This document shows positions 32,916 to 41,505 of a DNA stretch of 64,000 nt, in pieces (position 1 is the stretch's first letter; each line of letters opens with the position of its first letter). The stretch spans positions 1 through 64,000 of the forward strand of contig PFUL01000117.1 of the NCBI GenBank assembly GCA_002790095.1, given 5' to 3'. Under the pieces are notes generated by a model that had not been told where the DNA came from, searched no databases, and saw nothing but the letters and a program-made list of their open reading frames with translations. The stretch is from Elusimicrobia bacterium CG_4_9_14_3_um_filter_62_55 (GTDB lineage: Bacteria; Elusimicrobiota; Elusimicrobia; UBA1565). The position numbers and the translations under genes were made by a program.

Positions 32916-34435
32916 TTGTAGAGGCGGACGTGAAAGTGTCCGCCGTGATTGGGCTCAACATTGAGCACGCGCGAAGCTTCCCGGTATAAGGACGGATCGT
33001 TCTTGCGGGCGTAGGCGAGCAGCTTGTTCCGGTTGCTCTGGCTGGTGAAGACGAATTGCACCGGAGAGCCGCGGCGATCGGAAACGCGATACTGTAGAAT
33101 CCCCCTCAACACCAGCCAATTGCGCTCCGTATCGAAAGCGTACACCTGCTCGCGCCAACGCTTGCTCCCCTTTTTACGCCAAACGGTGCCGGCGGGTTTG
33201 AAGAAATTTCTAATGTCGGCGTCGAGACCGATCCGGTGGGAGCTGTGCCCGATCCACCGCTTCTCCCGCTTCGAATACCAAGCGAGCCTCCCGCCGCCCT
33301 CTTTTGAAATGTCTCGGATCTCGAGATCCGGAAGCCCCTGCTGATGCGCGTAGGCTCCCGTGTATTGGATCAAGCGAATCATGCGTCCGGTTCCCCAACG
33401 CTGGGAGGTCGTCGACTTGTACCCCAAACCCGTTGGAGGCAAATGCAGCCCGCTGCCGACCATACGCGCGTTCTTGCCGTAATGCACGCCGCGCGTATCG
33501 ACCGATCCCTGCACCCAAGGCACCATCGACGCGATCTGCCGGGATAGGCCGTCGAAGAATTCCCCGACCGGGCGAACGGCGTCGTCCACCGCCCGGCCGA
33601 TCCGCTCGGAGATCGTCTGCGGCTCGCGCAACACCGCGGTCGGGCGTCCGGAGGATCGCTCGGGAAGCCCCACCGCCTCATGCGCGGCTTTGAACGCCTT
33701 CAGGAATTCGACCAGATTGCGCGAGCGCCTGGCGCGGGCTCCGGGGCGGGATCCCGGAACGGGAACGGTCCAGCGGTTTTCTTCGGCGGCGCGGCGCGCC
33801 GCGTCCATGTCCCGCGCCAGCGCCGGGAGAAGTGCCGTTGCGGCCGCGTCGTTTCCGGGGAGGCCCGACGCGGCGTACGCGCGGTTGAAGGCCGAGATCG
33901 CCCGAGCGGTATCCTCTCCGACGATTCCGTCGGCCTCGACGCCCAGCAGACCCTGCAGTTCGTTTACATTCTCCAACCCGACGCCCCCGGCGTTGATCCG
34001 GTCCACGGTCGCGCGGCGGACACGATTGAAGGTTCCGTTGCGACCGCGCGGCAGCCGGGACTTCAGCTTCGCGTCGAAAAAACGGCGGATCTGTTTTTCG
34101 TAGCGGGCGAAGGCGGGTTCACTTTTCTCCCTCGCCACCGGCAGTCCTTCCAAGAGAGGGTAGCCGGCCGGGTCCAGCAGAATCCGCCCCTTCGAGTCTT
34201 CCTTCATGTGCGCGACGAGAAGCCGTTGGACTCCGCCATCCTCGCAAAGCTCGAACTTCACCCGGTCGGGGGCGTTTTCCGGAAAAACCTTCGCTCTAAG
34301 ATCTCGTTCGTAGGGAACGAGGAAGCGGCGGGAAAGCGCGTCCGTGCAGGCAGGAGCCGCAAGAAGGGTGCCGCAGTTAAGAAGTGAAGCGGCGACGAAA
34401 ATCGCCGCGAAAATCGTCTTGGCGCGCTCGTTCAT
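32912..34435 (-). CDS. MepA-like (M74) murein endopeptidase with peptidoglycan-binding domain
   Basis: A 507-residue exported protein with a signal peptide (IFAAIFVAASLLNCGTLLAA). A PG_binding_1-type region lies near 155-190 (NVNELQGLLGVEADGIVG, RAISAFNRAY). A C-terminal LAS-type metallopeptidase domain follows. Zinc motifs are HSSHRIGLDADI (H-x6-D, near 398) and NHGGHFHVRLYN at the C-terminus (HxH), as in penicillin-insensitive murein endopeptidase MepA. It should cut D-Ala-mDAP crosslinks in the periplasm. It is about 230 residues longer than E. coli MepA because of the added binding and linker regions. An amidase gene follows upstream on the same strand (34531-35634), together forming a wall-hydrolysis pair. 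Confidence 0.88.
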   Translation of the reverse strand: MNERAKTIFAAIFVAASLLNCGTLLAAPACTDALSRRFLVPYERDLRAKVFPENAPDRVKFELCEDGGVQRLLVAHMKEDSKGRILLDPAGYPLLEGLPVAREKSEPAFARYEKQIRRFFDAKLKSRLPRGRNGTFNRVRRATVDRINAGGVGLENVNELQGLLGVEADGIVGEDTARAISAFNRAYAASGLPGNDAAATALLPALARDMDAARRAAEENRWTVPVPGSRPGARARRSRNLVEFLKAFKAAHEAVGLPERSSGRPTAVLREPQTISERIGRAVDDAVRPVGEFFDGLSRQIASMVPWVQGSVDTRGVHYGKNARMVGSGLHLPPTGLGYKSTTSQRWGTGRMIRLIQYTGAYAHQQGLPDLEIRDISKEGGGRLAWYSKREKRWIGHSSHRIGLDADIRNFFKPAGTVWRKKGSKRWREQVYAFDTERNWLVLRGILQYRVSDRRGSPVQFVFTSQSNRNKLLAYARKNDPSLYREASRVLNVEPNHGGHFHVRLYN

Positions 34436-34530
34436 GCCCCATTCTGGCTATTGGGGCGGCGAGCGACCAGAATCCCATGGGGAAGCCTTTACTGGGCCTA
34501 AAGGGCAGCGGTTTTACGAGGGTGCCTGGC

Positions 34531-35634
34531 TTAAGAACCGTCGACCGGAGCCAGCGGACCCTTCGGATCCGTCGGTTCGAAACGCTCCACCTTCAGGTCC
34601 GCTCCGATTCCCGGCGCCGTGAACGAATCGCGAAGCTCCCCGAGTTGTCCGTAGACGATGTCGCCGGGGCAATCGGTCGAGCCGAGATCGCGGTGCCCTT
34701 TATAGGTCGAAGCCTTGATGCCGTAGCGGGACATCAGCCATTTCGCGAGCCGCTTGATCGACTGCTTCTCGGCCGCGGTCAAGGTGTGGTTTTTGGGCGG
34801 GTGATAGCTGCCCATAAGCGAAATCCCGATGTTGCCGCTGTTCTGGTTTCGGACATGGGCCCCGATCACGCCCTCCGGTCGACCCTGGAAGATGCGGCCG
34901 TCGGCGTCGATCAGAAAGTGATAGCCGATGTCGTTCCAGCGCCGGCCGTTCTGGTGAAAATCCTGGATCACCTTTAATTCCTGGATGGACTCGGCGAGGC
35001 TGCGGGTTTGCCGTCCCTCCGTGTGATGCTGGGTGAACCGGTACGGCGTATGCGCATCCCAACCGTTGCGGGGAGGCTTGGCTCCCCATTCCGCTCGGCC
35101 GATCACGGCGGGCTTGTCCGCGACGGGCTCGCCCTCCGGCGGCGCCGGAGGCTGCGCTCCGCCCGTCTCCTCGGCCGCGGAAACGGATCTCAGCGCGGCC
35201 TCGATCGAATAGAGTTCGATCTCAGCCCGGCCGCGCACGCCTTGATCGAGCGCCCGAACCTTGATCCGACCCGAGGAAGCGGCCGGGAAATCGACACGGC
35301 CCCAGAAACGGCCGTTCGGAAAGCGCTTCACGGTGCCGGGGGTCCAGGCGGACCAGCCCGCGGCCGTTTCGACCGAAGCCTCGAACCCGACGCCCGCCGC
35401 GGGCATTTCACCTTGAAAGAGAATTTGATCGAACGACGCCCCGACCGGATCGGTCGGTCCTATTTCGAAAAGAATTCCGTTGCTCGGGACCCTGTTGGGA
35501 GAGAAGTACTTGCGGGCGGCGGTTCTTCCGCCGACGCGGACCGGCGCTCCGTAATCCTGGGCGAACGCCGTCGCGCTCAGTCCCGCCGCGAGGATCGCGG
35601 CCCACACCACCTTCAGACGCATGTTCACCATCAT
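34531..35634 (-). CDS. N-acetylmuramoyl-L-alanine amidase, PGRP/Amidase_2 type
   Basis: A 367-residue secreted protein with a signal peptide (VVWAAILAAGLSATAFA). A beta-rich N-terminal domain precedes the zinc amidase: RAEWGAKPPRNGW, FTQHHTEG (first His), WNDIGYHFLID, IGAHVRNQNSGNIGISLMG and YKGHRDLGSTDCPG (second His and Cys ligands). This is the T7-lysozyme/PGRP fold that removes stem peptides from muramic acid. The start is ambiguous: GGGAGG precedes a cluster ATG-ATG-GTG-AAC-ATG (35634-35620). The GTG at 35628 has the best spacing, and all options keep the signal peptide. It is likely paired functionally with the MepA-like gene. Confidence 0.93.
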   Translation of the reverse strand: MMVNMRLKVVWAAILAAGLSATAFAQDYGAPVRVGGRTAARKYFSPNRVPSNGILFEIGPTDPVGASFDQILFQGEMPAAGVGFEASVETAAGWSAWTPGTVKRFPNGRFWGRVDFPAASSGRIKVRALDQGVRGRAEIELYSIEAALRSVSAAEETGGAQPPAPPEGEPVADKPAVIGRAEWGAKPPRNGWDAHTPYRFTQHHTEGRQTRSLAESIQELKVIQDFHQNGRRWNDIGYHFLIDADGRIFQGRPEGVIGAHVRNQNSGNIGISLMGSYHPPKNHTLTAAEKQSIKRLAKWLMSRYGIKASTYKGHRDLGSTDCPGDIVYGQLGELRDSFTAPGIGADLKVERFEPTDPKGPLAPVDGS

Positions 35635-35740
35635 GCCTCCCTGGATTCGGCGCCACCACGCGCCTCTTTTTTGGAGTATAGGAAAATAGACCTGAAAGAA
35701 TACAGGCTAAAAGTCCTATGAGGAAGGTAATTCCCGGTGC

Positions 35741-35746
35741 TAGACT
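35741..35746 (+). promoter_or_regulatory. -10 element of the 35753 gene
   Basis: TAGACT ends six bases before ATG 35753. No good -35 and no Shine-Dalgarno are seen. The spacing equals that before alaS and the 14099 gene, supporting leaderless initiation. Confidence 0.45.
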
Positions 35747-35752
35747 GTCGTC

Positions 35753-37351
35753 ATGCGCGCGGTCCTGTCGATCCTGCTTTCGTTTTCGTGCGCCGCGGCT
35801 TCGGCCGCGCCGGTGCGCTTGGCGCCCGCCGGACAGCTGTGGATGCCCGCCCTGCCGGGCTTCGGGATCAATCGGACTATGGCCTCCGATGGACTCGCGG
35901 GGTTGTCGGCGCCCGGTCTTCCAATCTCCTCTTTGCCCTCGCTCGATGCGGGCGTCCTTCCGCTCCCGGAGCTCAGCGGCTTCGAAAGCGCGGAACGCTC
36001 GCTGCGGCGGCGGGCGCGGATCGTCCCGGAAGCGCCGGCGATCGAGCACGGAACCCCCGCGGTTTCCTTCTTCTTCAACGATCACAACGCGTCGAAAAGC
36101 TACCGCAAGGAACTCTCCGCGTTCGTCCGCGCGAACGCGGAGATACTCGTCGAGATGCTCAAGCCCGGCGAAGGGACCCGGATTTTCCAGGCCGTCTCCG
36201 ACGGGATTCTCACCCCGGTCGAGGCCCTCAGGAAGCTCAAGGAGCGCCGCGAACCGATGGACGCGGCGATCCTAAACGCGATCTACCGCACCGGCGTGAA
36301 GATTCTGCCCGAGCCCGTGCACGAACCGCGCTACCGGGCCGTGCGCAAACGCATCGACGGGACGCTCGTGCCCGCGGGCGGCGATCAACTGAGCGCCGCC
36401 TACGACGCCTTCATCGAGGACGGCGACGCCGAACGCGCCTTCAAATCGCTGAAGGCCTTCAACGCGACGATGGCGGAACTCCACGTCCTGCGCGAAAAGG
36501 CTCTCGTCGAATCCCTGCTCAAGCGCGCGAACCGCGCGAAGCCCCGCCCGGTCGGCGTGCTCTTCGGCAGCTTTCACACCCAGCCCTACCACGCGCTGCG
36601 GCGCGCGGGCGTGAACGCCGCCCGGGAGTTCCACCCGAAGGCGCGGGGGCCGCTGCGGACCATGCCCTACAACCGCCCCCTGCGGCGCCTGCGCTTCCAG
36701 AGACCCTACGCCGATCCGGACGCCGAAAAGCGGGACACGATGGGGATGATCCTGTTCTTCTCCTTGCTCGACCCGCTGTACCGGATCGACAAGTTCGCCG
36801 GAGCGCAAACGGCCCTCTATCACCGCATCGCCGACAAGCTGTCCTTCTCCGACTACGAGGAACTCGCCGCGGACATGTCCGAGGAGGCGTTCGACAAGCA
36901 TCTCGACGCATGCTGGTTCGCGCTCGACTGGCTGGTCGCGCGCGGCGTGATCGCCCCCGAAGAGCGGATGATGTTCCGGATGAGTCCCGCCGAACGGGTC
37001 CGGCTCGGCGCGGCCGGCAAGAAGGCGTTTTTCCGCATGGCGAAGATTTGGAAGCTCACCCGGGAGGAGACCCGCGCCGTGCTGGGCGTTTCCACCGAAG
37101 AGCGTCTCGCCGCTCTCGAACGCGACCCCGACGCGGTGCTGACCGAGGCCGAACTCGAACGTATTTCCTACACGCTGGGCATCTACAAGGCCCTGCACAC
37201 GCTGATCTCCGGCGACGACAACGCCCGCCGTTGGCTGCGCGCCCCCAACAAGGGATTCGGCGGCGTCAGCGCGTTGAGCCTGATGACGGGCGGCGGCGAC
37301 GGACTCGCCGAAGTCCGCTCCTACCTCGACGCCTGGGCCTACGGCGGCTAA
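35753..37351 (+). CDS. Secreted protein ending in an Xre/MbcA/ParS-type (DUF2384) toxin-binding domain
   Basis: A 532-residue protein with a signal peptide (VLSILLSFSCAAASA) and a Leu/Pro/Ser-rich leader (LPISSLPSLDAG). A helical central region contains VGVLFGSFHTQPYHALRRAG (His275, His280), loosely like TraB/TIKI-type proteins but not firmly so. The last ~100 residues (TREETRAVLGVSTEERL, ISYTLGIYKALHTLI, RRWLRAPNKGFGGVSALSLM, VRSYLDAWAYGG) match the C-terminal domain of Xre/MbcA/ParS antitoxins, which normally binds RES-type NAD-degrading toxins. No RES gene is nearby. An antitoxin-type domain on an exported protein is unexplained. Its stop overlaps the convergent hydrolase gene. Confidence 0.6.
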   Translation: MRAVLSILLSFSCAAASAAPVRLAPAGQLWMPALPGFGINRTMASDGLAGLSAPGLPISSLPSLDAGVLPLPELSGFESAERSLRRRARIVPEAPAIEHGTPAVSFFFNDHNASKSYRKELSAFVRANAEILVEMLKPGEGTRIFQAVSDGILTPVEALRKLKERREPMDAAILNAIYRTGVKILPEPVHEPRYRAVRKRIDGTLVPAGGDQLSAAYDAFIEDGDAERAFKSLKAFNATMAELHVLREKALVESLLKRANRAKPRPVGVLFGSFHTQPYHALRRAGVNAAREFHPKARGPLRTMPYNRPLRRLRFQRPYADPDAEKRDTMGMILFFSLLDPLYRIDKFAGAQTALYHRIADKLSFSDYEELAADMSEEAFDKHLDACWFALDWLVARGVIAPEERMMFRMSPAERVRLGAAGKKAFFRMAKIWKLTREETRAVLGVSTEERLAALERDPDAVLTEAELERISYTLGIYKALHTLISGDDNARRWLRAPNKGFGGVSALSLMTGGGDGLAEVRSYLDAWAYGG

Positions 37352-38076
37352 TTCAGAATCTTCCGAAGGATCCGCTCGGTCTCGTCCGGGCAGTCGAGCT
37401 GAGGCATGTGCCCGCAGCCCGCGATCTCGTGCAGGTGCAGCATCGGATCGGCGAACGCCGCCTGCCGTATGGGATCGAGCTGCAGGAACGAATCGGCGGT
37501 GCCGAGGATGATGTCGGCGTGGATGCCGAGCGATCCGACGATCCCGAGCGGCGCGTAGACCGAGGTCTCGAACGAGCGGCGGATGTAGGCGGAGGCGGCC
37601 TTGGGGTCGAAGCCGTCTTTGAGCAGGTCCCGCAGGTACGCTTCGCGCGCCTGTTCGTTCGTGAAGAGCGCGCCGAAGTATTTGCGGATGCCCGCCTCGT
37701 CCCATTTTGCCAGCTTCTCAGGCGTGTAGTCCTTCATGAACAGATCCACGCCCGCTGGGGGAATCGCCCAGAAGCCGCCGGGATTGAGGAGAATGAGGCG
37801 CTCGACGCGCGTCGGGTGCCGCGCGGCCCAGAGGATCGCCCATTGGGCGCCCGCCGAGTTGCCGGCGAGCACGACCTTGCCCTCGGGCACGGCCGCGTCG
37901 ATCTGGGACAGAATGAAGTCGGTGTCGAAGGAGGAGTCTTCCGGGGCCGGACTGCCGCCGTAACCGGGCAAGGACATTTCCTCGGCCGGACGACCGGCCG
38001 TTTTCAGCGATCCCGCATGCGAGCCCTTAGAGAACTGGCCCGGAATGAACAGGATCGACCCAAGCGCCACCTCCAT
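37348..38076 (-). CDS. Alpha/beta hydrolase
   Basis: A 242-residue cytoplasmic hydrolase: strand and oxyanion region SILFIPGQF, nucleophile elbow GNSAGAQ (Ser near 77), acidic residue near ILGTADSF and His in GCGHMPQLD near 222. Lid helices lie between. The substrate is unknown; it resembles carboxylesterases or C-C hydrolases. ATG 38076 is preferred over TTG 38082 because GGAG lies 8 nt before it. It follows the 38079-39644 gene with the stop and start regions interleaved, so the two probably share an mRNA. Confidence 0.82.
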   Translation of the reverse strand: MEVALGSILFIPGQFSKGSHAGSLKTAGRPAEEMSLPGYGGSPAPEDSSFDTDFILSQIDAAVPEGKVVLAGNSAGAQWAILWAARHPTRVERLILLNPGGFWAIPPAGVDLFMKDYTPEKLAKWDEAGIRKYFGALFTNEQAREAYLRDLLKDGFDPKAASAYIRRSFETSVYAPLGIVGSLGIHADIILGTADSFLQLDPIRQAAFADPMLHLHEIAGCGHMPQLDCPDETERILRKILN

Positions 38077-38078
38077 AA

Positions 38079-39644
38079 TCAACGCTCCAAGTGCTCCGGA
38101 AGTTCATTATACCGCATCAGCGGCAGGTAATGATCTCCGGAGGCGATCACGGCCTCGATCCCGTCGGGGCCGCGGAGCACGGTGCCCGCTTTCGGCAGCT
38201 TCTCCGGGGTTTCGATACCCAGCTTTCCGAGCAGCAACCGTTCGACCTTCCAGGGCAAAAGCGCGTCGTCGTGGGAATACACCACGCGCAGGCGCGCGCC
38301 GAGCGAGCGCAGGCGGGCCGCCGATTCGTCGTCGAAATCCAGATCAAACCCGTCGCGCACGCGCCGCAGCGCGGCTTCCTGCCATTCCCCGTGCCGGGCC
38401 GCCTCATCCACTTCGGCCAGCATCCTCTGGCGGGAGGGCTCGATCTCGGGCGGCCACGGCTGGGAAAGATCCTGCTTCAGCATCCGTTCGATGTCGCCGA
38501 CCGCCAGCGCGATCGCGGTTTGGCGCTGCATCCGCCAGGCGGACTCCAGCGCGAAGGCCTGTGGAAGCAGGAACGGGTTCCATCGCGCTATCGAGCGCCA
38601 GTATTCTACGAGCATATCCCCGTAGTCGATCGACTCCACGAAACGTCGCAGGCCGAACGCCAGCGCCTCCATCTGAGGACCCATCAAGGCCTCGCTGCCG
38701 GGAACGTGCGTCGTCGGCCCGAACAGTGTGACACGCGCCCCCTTCAGCAGCGCGAGCGCCTCGCCGACCTCGGGCTCGTCGGCCAACTGCACCATCCGCT
38801 GCAGCACCAACGCCGCATAGGAATGTAGCGCCAACTCCACTTTGGAGGAGCCGCTTTCTCGCGCGGCGCGGACGACAAGCTTCGCCAAATCGCGGGCGTC
38901 TGCGTCGATCACCGATCGCGTCGGGGACCAGCCGGAGGGAATCAGCCCGCGCAGGTTCAAACGGTACTCGAGGCGCTCGGGCGCCGGTCCCCGGGCGAAA
39001 TGGACGTCGAAACTTTGCGCCAGCGCGAGTCCTCCGACGAAAATCCGGGGAGTCTTGCCGGGCGCCGCGCGCCCTCGGCGGTGATACACCAAAGAAGTCC
39101 CGTCGGAACTTTCCAGAGCGCCCTCGGTCCAGCCGCGTCCGGGCGGCTTCGGCGCTTTCGGGACCGCATCCGCTGAGACCGGTGCGCCGGCCGACAACGC
39201 CCCTTTTCCGTCGAAAAAACCGCCGAGAAGATCGGCCGCGCGACCCGGCGTGTTCTCGATCTGATGCGCGAAGCGGCGGGCGCGCTCGATCTCGCGAATC
39301 CTGGCCTTCGCGGGCGGACGCCGCTCGGAGTCGGCGGCGTTAACGGCGCGGACGGCCCGTCCCGCCGGCGCCGAGGGAGCCGCCGCGGAAAGCGGCGCCG
39401 CAACGGAGGACGCGATCGGCGACGGGAGACCCGGGGGCAGTTGCAGCGAGGGCAGCGCCGAGGCCGCCAACGAAGGGAGTTCAAACCCCGGCGCGAGATC
39501 GAGCGAAGGCGTCAACGCGGGCAGTCCCCGCAGCGCCAATGAAGGCGCCGTGACTGGAACGGCGGCCCGCGTCAGAACCGTCCGCGCCTGGGCGGGAAGG
39601 GTGAAGAGAACGGCAAGCGGAAACAGGGGAATCACCGTCTCCAT
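38079..39644 (-). CDS. Secreted protein with alpha/beta-hydrolase-like domain
   Basis: A 521-residue protein with a signal peptide (VIPLFPLAVLFTLPAQA) at ATG 39644. A Leu/Pro/Ser/Ala-rich leader (LPALTPSLDLAPGF, SALPSLQLPPGLPSP) covers ~100 residues, and then comes a hydrolase-like domain. Candidate triad: Ser in LALHSYAALVL, Asp in VVYSHDDALLPW and His in ASGDHYLPLMRY. The usual GxSxG elbow reads H-S-Y, so activity is uncertain. The region upstream of the domain (ERARRFAHQIENTPGRAADLLGG) is helical. The leader is similar in style to those at 30.4 and 35.8 kb, suggesting a common exported family. It is cotranscribed with the small hydrolase downstream. Confidence 0.6.
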   Translation of the reverse strand: METVIPLFPLAVLFTLPAQARTVLTRAAVPVTAPSLALRGLPALTPSLDLAPGFELPSLAASALPSLQLPPGLPSPIASSVAAPLSAAAPSAPAGRAVRAVNAADSERRPPAKARIREIERARRFAHQIENTPGRAADLLGGFFDGKGALSAGAPVSADAVPKAPKPPGRGWTEGALESSDGTSLVYHRRGRAAPGKTPRIFVGGLALAQSFDVHFARGPAPERLEYRLNLRGLIPSGWSPTRSVIDADARDLAKLVVRAARESGSSKVELALHSYAALVLQRMVQLADEPEVGEALALLKGARVTLFGPTTHVPGSEALMGPQMEALAFGLRRFVESIDYGDMLVEYWRSIARWNPFLLPQAFALESAWRMQRQTAIALAVGDIERMLKQDLSQPWPPEIEPSRQRMLAEVDEAARHGEWQEAALRRVRDGFDLDFDDESAARLRSLGARLRVVYSHDDALLPWKVERLLLGKLGIETPEKLPKAGTVLRGPDGIEAVIASGDHYLPLMRYNELPEHLER

Positions 39645-39697
39645 CCTAGTACGCGCGCGCGCGCGGGCCATGGGTCTCACGGTCCTGACTTCCGGCG

Positions 39698-40762
39698 TCA
39701 TCGGACCCCTCGTTTCTTGGGTCCAATCAGCCACTGCGCGACCTCGGGCCAGAGCTGCTCGTGCGCCCGTCCGCTCACCGCGAGTCCGACGTGCCCGCCC
39801 TTGAAGCGGAATATCGCGGGCTTCGGCGTCGAGACGAGCTCCGCGAGCGCGAGCGTCGACGCGGGCGGAACCAAATGATCCTGCTCCGCGACGAGGATAC
39901 CGAGCGGACAGCGGATTTTTTTCGGATCGGCGAGTTCGGAGCCGACCTTCAGTCCCCCGCGGCGCAGCCGGTCCTCCTGGTAGATTCCCCGGACGAACTC
40001 CTCGTAGATCGCGCCGGGCAGCGGGACGCCCTCGCGGATCCAGCGCTCCATGGCCAAAAACGGCTCACGGTACTTCGGATCCGAACCGTGTTCATAAAAG
40101 CGGACGTATTTGCCCCAGAGGTTCTCGACCGGCCGGAGCATCGCGAAGCCCAGATTCAGGGCCTCCGGCGGGACGAGCCCGTGCGCGGAAAGCGCGCCGG
40201 GGTCGAACAGCATCGGGTGCGAGAGGGTGTGGAGAATGCCGTTCGGAATCCGCCCGGCGATCGGCGCCGCCATCACGAACAGGCGCTCGACGGCGGCCGG
40301 CCGCAGCGCGGTGTAGAGCACCGAAAGCGTCCCCCCCATGCAGTAGCCGACCAAGGACAGCTTCCGTCGCCCCGCCTCCTTCAGCGTTTCGGCAACCGCG
40401 TCATCGAGGATGCCCAGGATGTGCTCCTCAAGCCCCATGTCGGCGTCGTCGAGCGTCGGAACGCCCCAATCGAGCAGGAACACGTCGCGGCCCTCGGCGA
40501 GCAGGGTTTCGACGACGCTGCGGCCCGGCATCAGGTCGAAGATCGTCGGCTTGTTGACCAACGCGTACACCAGCAGCACCGGGGTCCCCCGCCGGTTCTT
40601 CGCCGCGGACGCGTAGCGATGCAGCGCCGCCCGCCCGAAACGCGCGACTTCCCTCTTCGGCGTCTTCCCCACCGGGGTCGCATCGGGACCGACCCACAGG
40701 TCCACCGTCCGTTCGATCGCCGAAACCGTCAAGCGCGCCGCCGCGGAGGCCGGCACCGTCAA
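39698..40762 (-). CDS. phaC: Class III-type poly(3-hydroxyalkanoate) synthase PhaC-like (copy 1)
   Basis: A 354-residue protein, the normal size for class III PhaC. PHA-synthase features: PVLLVYALVNKPTIFDLMPG, the lipase-like box GYCMGG with nucleophile Cys (near 144), Asp in VAEQDHLVPP (near 300) and His in KGGHVGLAVSG (near 330). It polymerises (R)-3-hydroxyacyl-CoA into granules, and normally needs PhaE. It is the last gene of the PHA cluster, with ATGA-type overlap with the reductase gene (40759-40762). A second, divergent PhaC-like gene lies 2 kb upstream. Confidence 0.92.
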   Translation of the reverse strand: MTVPASAAARLTVSAIERTVDLWVGPDATPVGKTPKREVARFGRAALHRYASAAKNRRGTPVLLVYALVNKPTIFDLMPGRSVVETLLAEGRDVFLLDWGVPTLDDADMGLEEHILGILDDAVAETLKEAGRRKLSLVGYCMGGTLSVLYTALRPAAVERLFVMAAPIAGRIPNGILHTLSHPMLFDPGALSAHGLVPPEALNLGFAMLRPVENLWGKYVRFYEHGSDPKYREPFLAMERWIREGVPLPGAIYEEFVRGIYQEDRLRRGGLKVGSELADPKKIRCPLGILVAEQDHLVPPASTLALAELVSTPKPAIFRFKGGHVGLAVSGRAHEQLWPEVAQWLIGPKKRGVR

Positions 40763-41505
40763 AACCCCGTCGTCAGGCCGCCGTCCACGCAGAAGACCTG
40801 CCCGGTCACGTAGGACGCCTCGGGACCGGCCAGAAACAGATGCATCGCCGCGATCTCGTCGGGCTTCGCGAAGCGCTTCAGCGGAATCCGCGCCTCCAGC
40901 CCTTCGCGGACCTTCGGCGGCAGCCCTTCGGTCATTCGCGTCTCGACGAAGCCGGGCATCACGCAGTTGACGCGGATCCCGTGCCGGGCGAATTCCAGCG
41001 CCATCGTCTTCGTCAGGCCGATGATGCCCGCCTTCGCCGCGGCATAGTTGGCCTGGCCGACGTTGCCGAGCGCGGAAACGGATGTCGTGTTCAAGATCAC
41101 GCCGTCTCCCTGTTTTCTCATCACCGCGAAGGCCTCGCGGCTGCAGACGAAACTGCCGCGAAGATGCGTGCGGATGACCGAGTCGAACTGCTCGTCGGAC
41201 ATCTTATGGGCGAACGCGTCCCGGGTGATTCCGGCGTTGTTGACCAACGCGTCGACCCTGCCGAACGCCGCGACGGCCGCGTCGATCAGCGCCTTCGCCT
41301 GAGTGGAGTCGGCCGCGTCCGCCTTCACGAATCGCACGCGTTCAGCCCCCCCGTTCTCGGCGACGAACGCGGCGCCCGCGTCCTCGTCCAAATCGCCGAC
41401 GACCACCTTCGCGCCGCGCTCCAGGAATTTCTTCGAGACCACCGCGCCGATGCCGCGCACGCCGCCGGTGACGACGGCGACGAAATTCTTTTCCGCGTCT
41501 TTCAT
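40759..41505 (-). CDS. SDR-family 3-oxoacyl/acetoacetyl-CoA reductase (FabG/PhaB-like)
   Basis: A 248-residue short-chain dehydrogenase: nucleotide site VTGGVRGIG (residues ~13-21), NNAGITRD, catalytic Ser in NTTSVSALG and YAAAKAG (Tyr-x3-Lys), and PGFVETRM with the C-terminal YVTGQVFCVDGG. FabG and PhaB cannot be separated by motif. Position between an acyl-CoA synthetase and PhaC genes, with 4-bp overlaps on both sides, argues for supplying (R)-3-hydroxyacyl-CoA for PHA synthesis using NAD(P)H. Confidence 0.93.
   Translation of the reverse strand: MKDAEKNFVAVVTGGVRGIGAVVSKKFLERGAKVVVGDLDEDAGAAFVAENGGAERVRFVKADAADSTQAKALIDAAVAAFGRVDALVNNAGITRDAFAHKMSDEQFDSVIRTHLRGSFVCSREAFAVMRKQGDGVILNTTSVSALGNVGQANYAAAKAGIIGLTKTMALEFARHGIRVNCVMPGFVETRMTEGLPPKVREGLEARIPLKRFAKPDEIAAMHLFLAGPEASYVTGQVFCVDGGLTTGF

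Noticed and set aside
35753-37351. Toxin-antitoxin pair
   Set aside because: The C-terminal domain is antitoxin-like, but no HTH and no RES toxin gene is adjacent, and the protein has a signal peptide.
35737-38130. 797-codon plus-strand open frame overlapping the 35753 gene
   Set aside because: Arg/Pro-rich nonsense in the wrong frame. The frame starting at 35753 has a signal peptide and a recognisable C-terminal domain, and the 3' part is antisense to the hydrolase gene.
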